7,416 bases of DNA from the NCBI GenBank assembly GCA_002685435.1, contig NYXD01000138.1:1-7416 (forward strand). The letters run 5' to 3'. Below the pieces are notes generated by a model. The model did no database searches. It was not told where the DNA came from and worked only from the letters and a program-made list of their open reading frames with translations. A program made the translations under genes and the position numbers. This document shows, piece by piece, positions 6,350-7,416 of the stretch (positions are counted from its first letter, which is position 1; every line of letters starts with the position of its first letter). This DNA comes from Cryomorphaceae bacterium. GTDB taxonomy: Bacteria; Bacteroidota; Bacteroidia; Flavobacteriales; Schleiferiaceae.

Positions 6350-7416
6350 GAAGTAAGAATGCCTGCTTTTGAGTGACCAACGACCTCCTGTAATTGCTCA
6401 GGAGTAGCAGCTTTAATATTCTTAACGCTTTTAAAAACCTTGATAAGGTCTTTAATGGTTTCTGGACCAATCCCCTTAACCCCTTCTAGTTCACTTTTAA
6501 AAGCGCCCTTGCTTCGGCGTGAACGATGGTGATTTAAACTGAATCTGTGTGCTTCATCCCTAGCTTGCTGAATTATTTTCAAGGTTTCGGAACGTTTGTC
6601 TAAATGCAACGGATATGGATCCCCAGGGAAATAGAGTTCTTCTAGTCTTTTTGCAATACCGATGATGGTGATTTTTCCGCGTAGTCCTAGTCGCTCTAAA
6701 GCTTTGAGTGCAGCGCCTAATTGGCCTTTGCCTCCATCAATCACAATAAGCTGTGGCAATGGCTCGCCTTCTTCTTGCAGTCGACGGTATCTGCGGTGCA
6801 CCACTTCTTCCATGGAAGCATAGTCGTCAGGACCCTCTACCGTTTTGATATTGAATTTCCGGTAGTCCTTTTTTGAAGGTTTACCTTCTTTAAATACAAC
6901 ACAGGCACTCGCCGGATTTGTCCCTTGAATATTTGAATTATCAAAACACTCAATATGTCTGGGTTCAACAGGCATGCGCAAGTCTTGCTTCATTTGTGTC
7001 ATAATGCGTTTCACATGGCGGTCGGGATCAACAATCTGAATGTTCTTCAGTTTTTCTTGACGGAAATACATGGCATTTTTAATGCTCAATTCAATGAGTT
7101 TACGTTTTTCACCTTTCTGTGGAACGGTAAATGTGCTTCCCTCTATGAGCAGATTAACCGGATGTGAAGTATAGATTAGACGCGAGGTAGAGCCAAAGAG
7201 AGAGCGGATTTCAGGAATTGCGATATGAAGAAAATCCTGCGGCTCTTCTTCCAATTTTTTCTTGATTTCTACGGTATAACTCTGGACAATGGCTCCTTCA
7301 ATAACCTGCAAGTAGTTCACGTAACCAAACTCAGCGTCCATACTAACACTATATACGTCGATGTTGGTGAGTTGGTTACTTACCACTGTACTCTTTGCGG
7401 CATATTTTTCTAATGC
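6328..7416 (-). CDS. uvrC: UvrABC system protein C, C-terminal part (5' end outside the window)
   Basis: UvrC makes the two incisions flanking DNA damage in nucleotide excision repair. The reading frame is open to the last base and begins ALEKYAAKSTVV, the stretch that normally follows the UvrB-binding segment. About 240 N-terminal residues (GIY-YIG nuclease and UVR motif) therefore lie beyond the edge, and the GTG at 7386-7384 is not the start. The 362 residues present hold the RNase H-like nuclease that makes the 5' cut. Its acidic residues are visible in ECFDNSNIQG (D159), GPDDYASM (D197/D198) and VIDGGKGQL (D227), with the conserved histidine in ARDEAHRF (H290). The tandem helix-hairpin-helix DNA-binding region follows (LEGVKGIGPETIKDLIKVF, from about 310). 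The gene appears intact to its TAG stop, which overlaps the end of the small plus-strand gene by 22 bases. Confidence 0.96.
   Translation of the reverse strand, partial: ALEKYAAKSTVVSNQLTNIDVYSVSMDAEFGYVNYLQVIEGAIVQSYTVEIKKKLEEEPQDFLHIAIPEIRSLFGSTSRLIYTSHPVNLLIEGSTFTVPQKGEKRKLIELSIKNAMYFRQEKLKNIQIVDPDRHVKRIMTQMKQDLRMPVEPRHIECFDNSNIQGTNPASACVVFKEGKPSKKDYRKFNIKTVEGPDDYASMEEVVHRRYRRLQEEGEPLPQLIVIDGGKGQLGAALKALERLGLRGKITIIGIAKRLEELYFPGDPYPLHLDKRSETLKIIQQARDEAHRFSLNHHRSRRSKGAFKSELEGVKGIGPETIKDLIKVFKSVKNIKAATPEQLQEVVGHSKAGILTSYFSSIK

Noticed and set aside
6385..6404. CTCCTG/CAGGAG hairpin near the 3' end of uvrC.
   Set aside because: It lies inside the uvrC coding sequence, has an 8-base loop and no T-run on either strand; it is explained by the encoded helix-hairpin-helix region.
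7384..7386. GTG as a possible uvrC start.
   Set aside because: The frame is open to the window edge, and the ten residues before it (ALEKYAAKST) match the expected UvrC sequence, so the gene continues past the edge.

Overview
The window looks like a piece of a Bacteroidota chromosome, most like the marine Flavobacteriales in gene style. I base this on recognised protein flavours, not on a search: the C-terminal PDZ tail of an M28-type peptidase, a UvrC with the FDNSNIQG-type nuclease motif, a PF17131-type LolA-like protein, and start codons without good Shine-Dalgarno sequences. Coding density is very high. The largest gap between genes is 49 bases (1409-1457), and no stretch over 300 bases lacks a gene. 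I see no rRNA, tRNA, CRISPR array, insertion sequence or convincing terminator. Both ends of the window cut a gene, which suggests a complete short contig.

Layout. (1) Positions 1-120 hold a perfect 22-bp inverted repeat at the very end of the window, which looks like an assembly or fold-back artefact. (2) Positions 18-398 encode the C-terminal tail of an M28-family peptidase with a PDZ domain. It overlaps by one base (TAATG) the gpsA gene (398-1408, glycerol-3-phosphate dehydrogenase). (3) Positions 1458-5319 form a tightly packed four-gene unit: a secreted LolA-like carrier protein, two different FtsX/LolC/LolE-type permeases, and a LolD-type ATPase. The junctions are TAATG, ATGA and a 3-base gap. 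(4) Positions 5337-5999 encode an FMN nitroreductase-fold protein that aligns without gaps over a long stretch with animal iodotyrosine deiodinase, including its substrate-binding residues. (5) Positions 6023-6349 encode a small acidic protein I do not recognise. (6) On the minus strand, 6328-7416 is the C-terminal part of uvrC, running off the window end and overlapping the small gene tail-to-tail by 22 bases.

How the genes work together. The four-gene unit reads as one machine: the ATPase drives a permease heterodimer in the inner membrane, which would hand a lipidated or hydrophobic cargo to the periplasmic LolA-like protein for delivery to the outer membrane. This is inferred from family membership and gene order. 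gpsA feeds phospholipid synthesis and is loosely in theme with envelope building. The deiodinase-like gene and the small acidic gene follow on the same strand with gaps of 17 and 23 bases and could share the transcript, but nothing in the sequence ties them to lipoprotein transport. The best leads are the four-gene transport unit and the deiodinase homologue. I do not see clear evidence of an entirely new kind of system.
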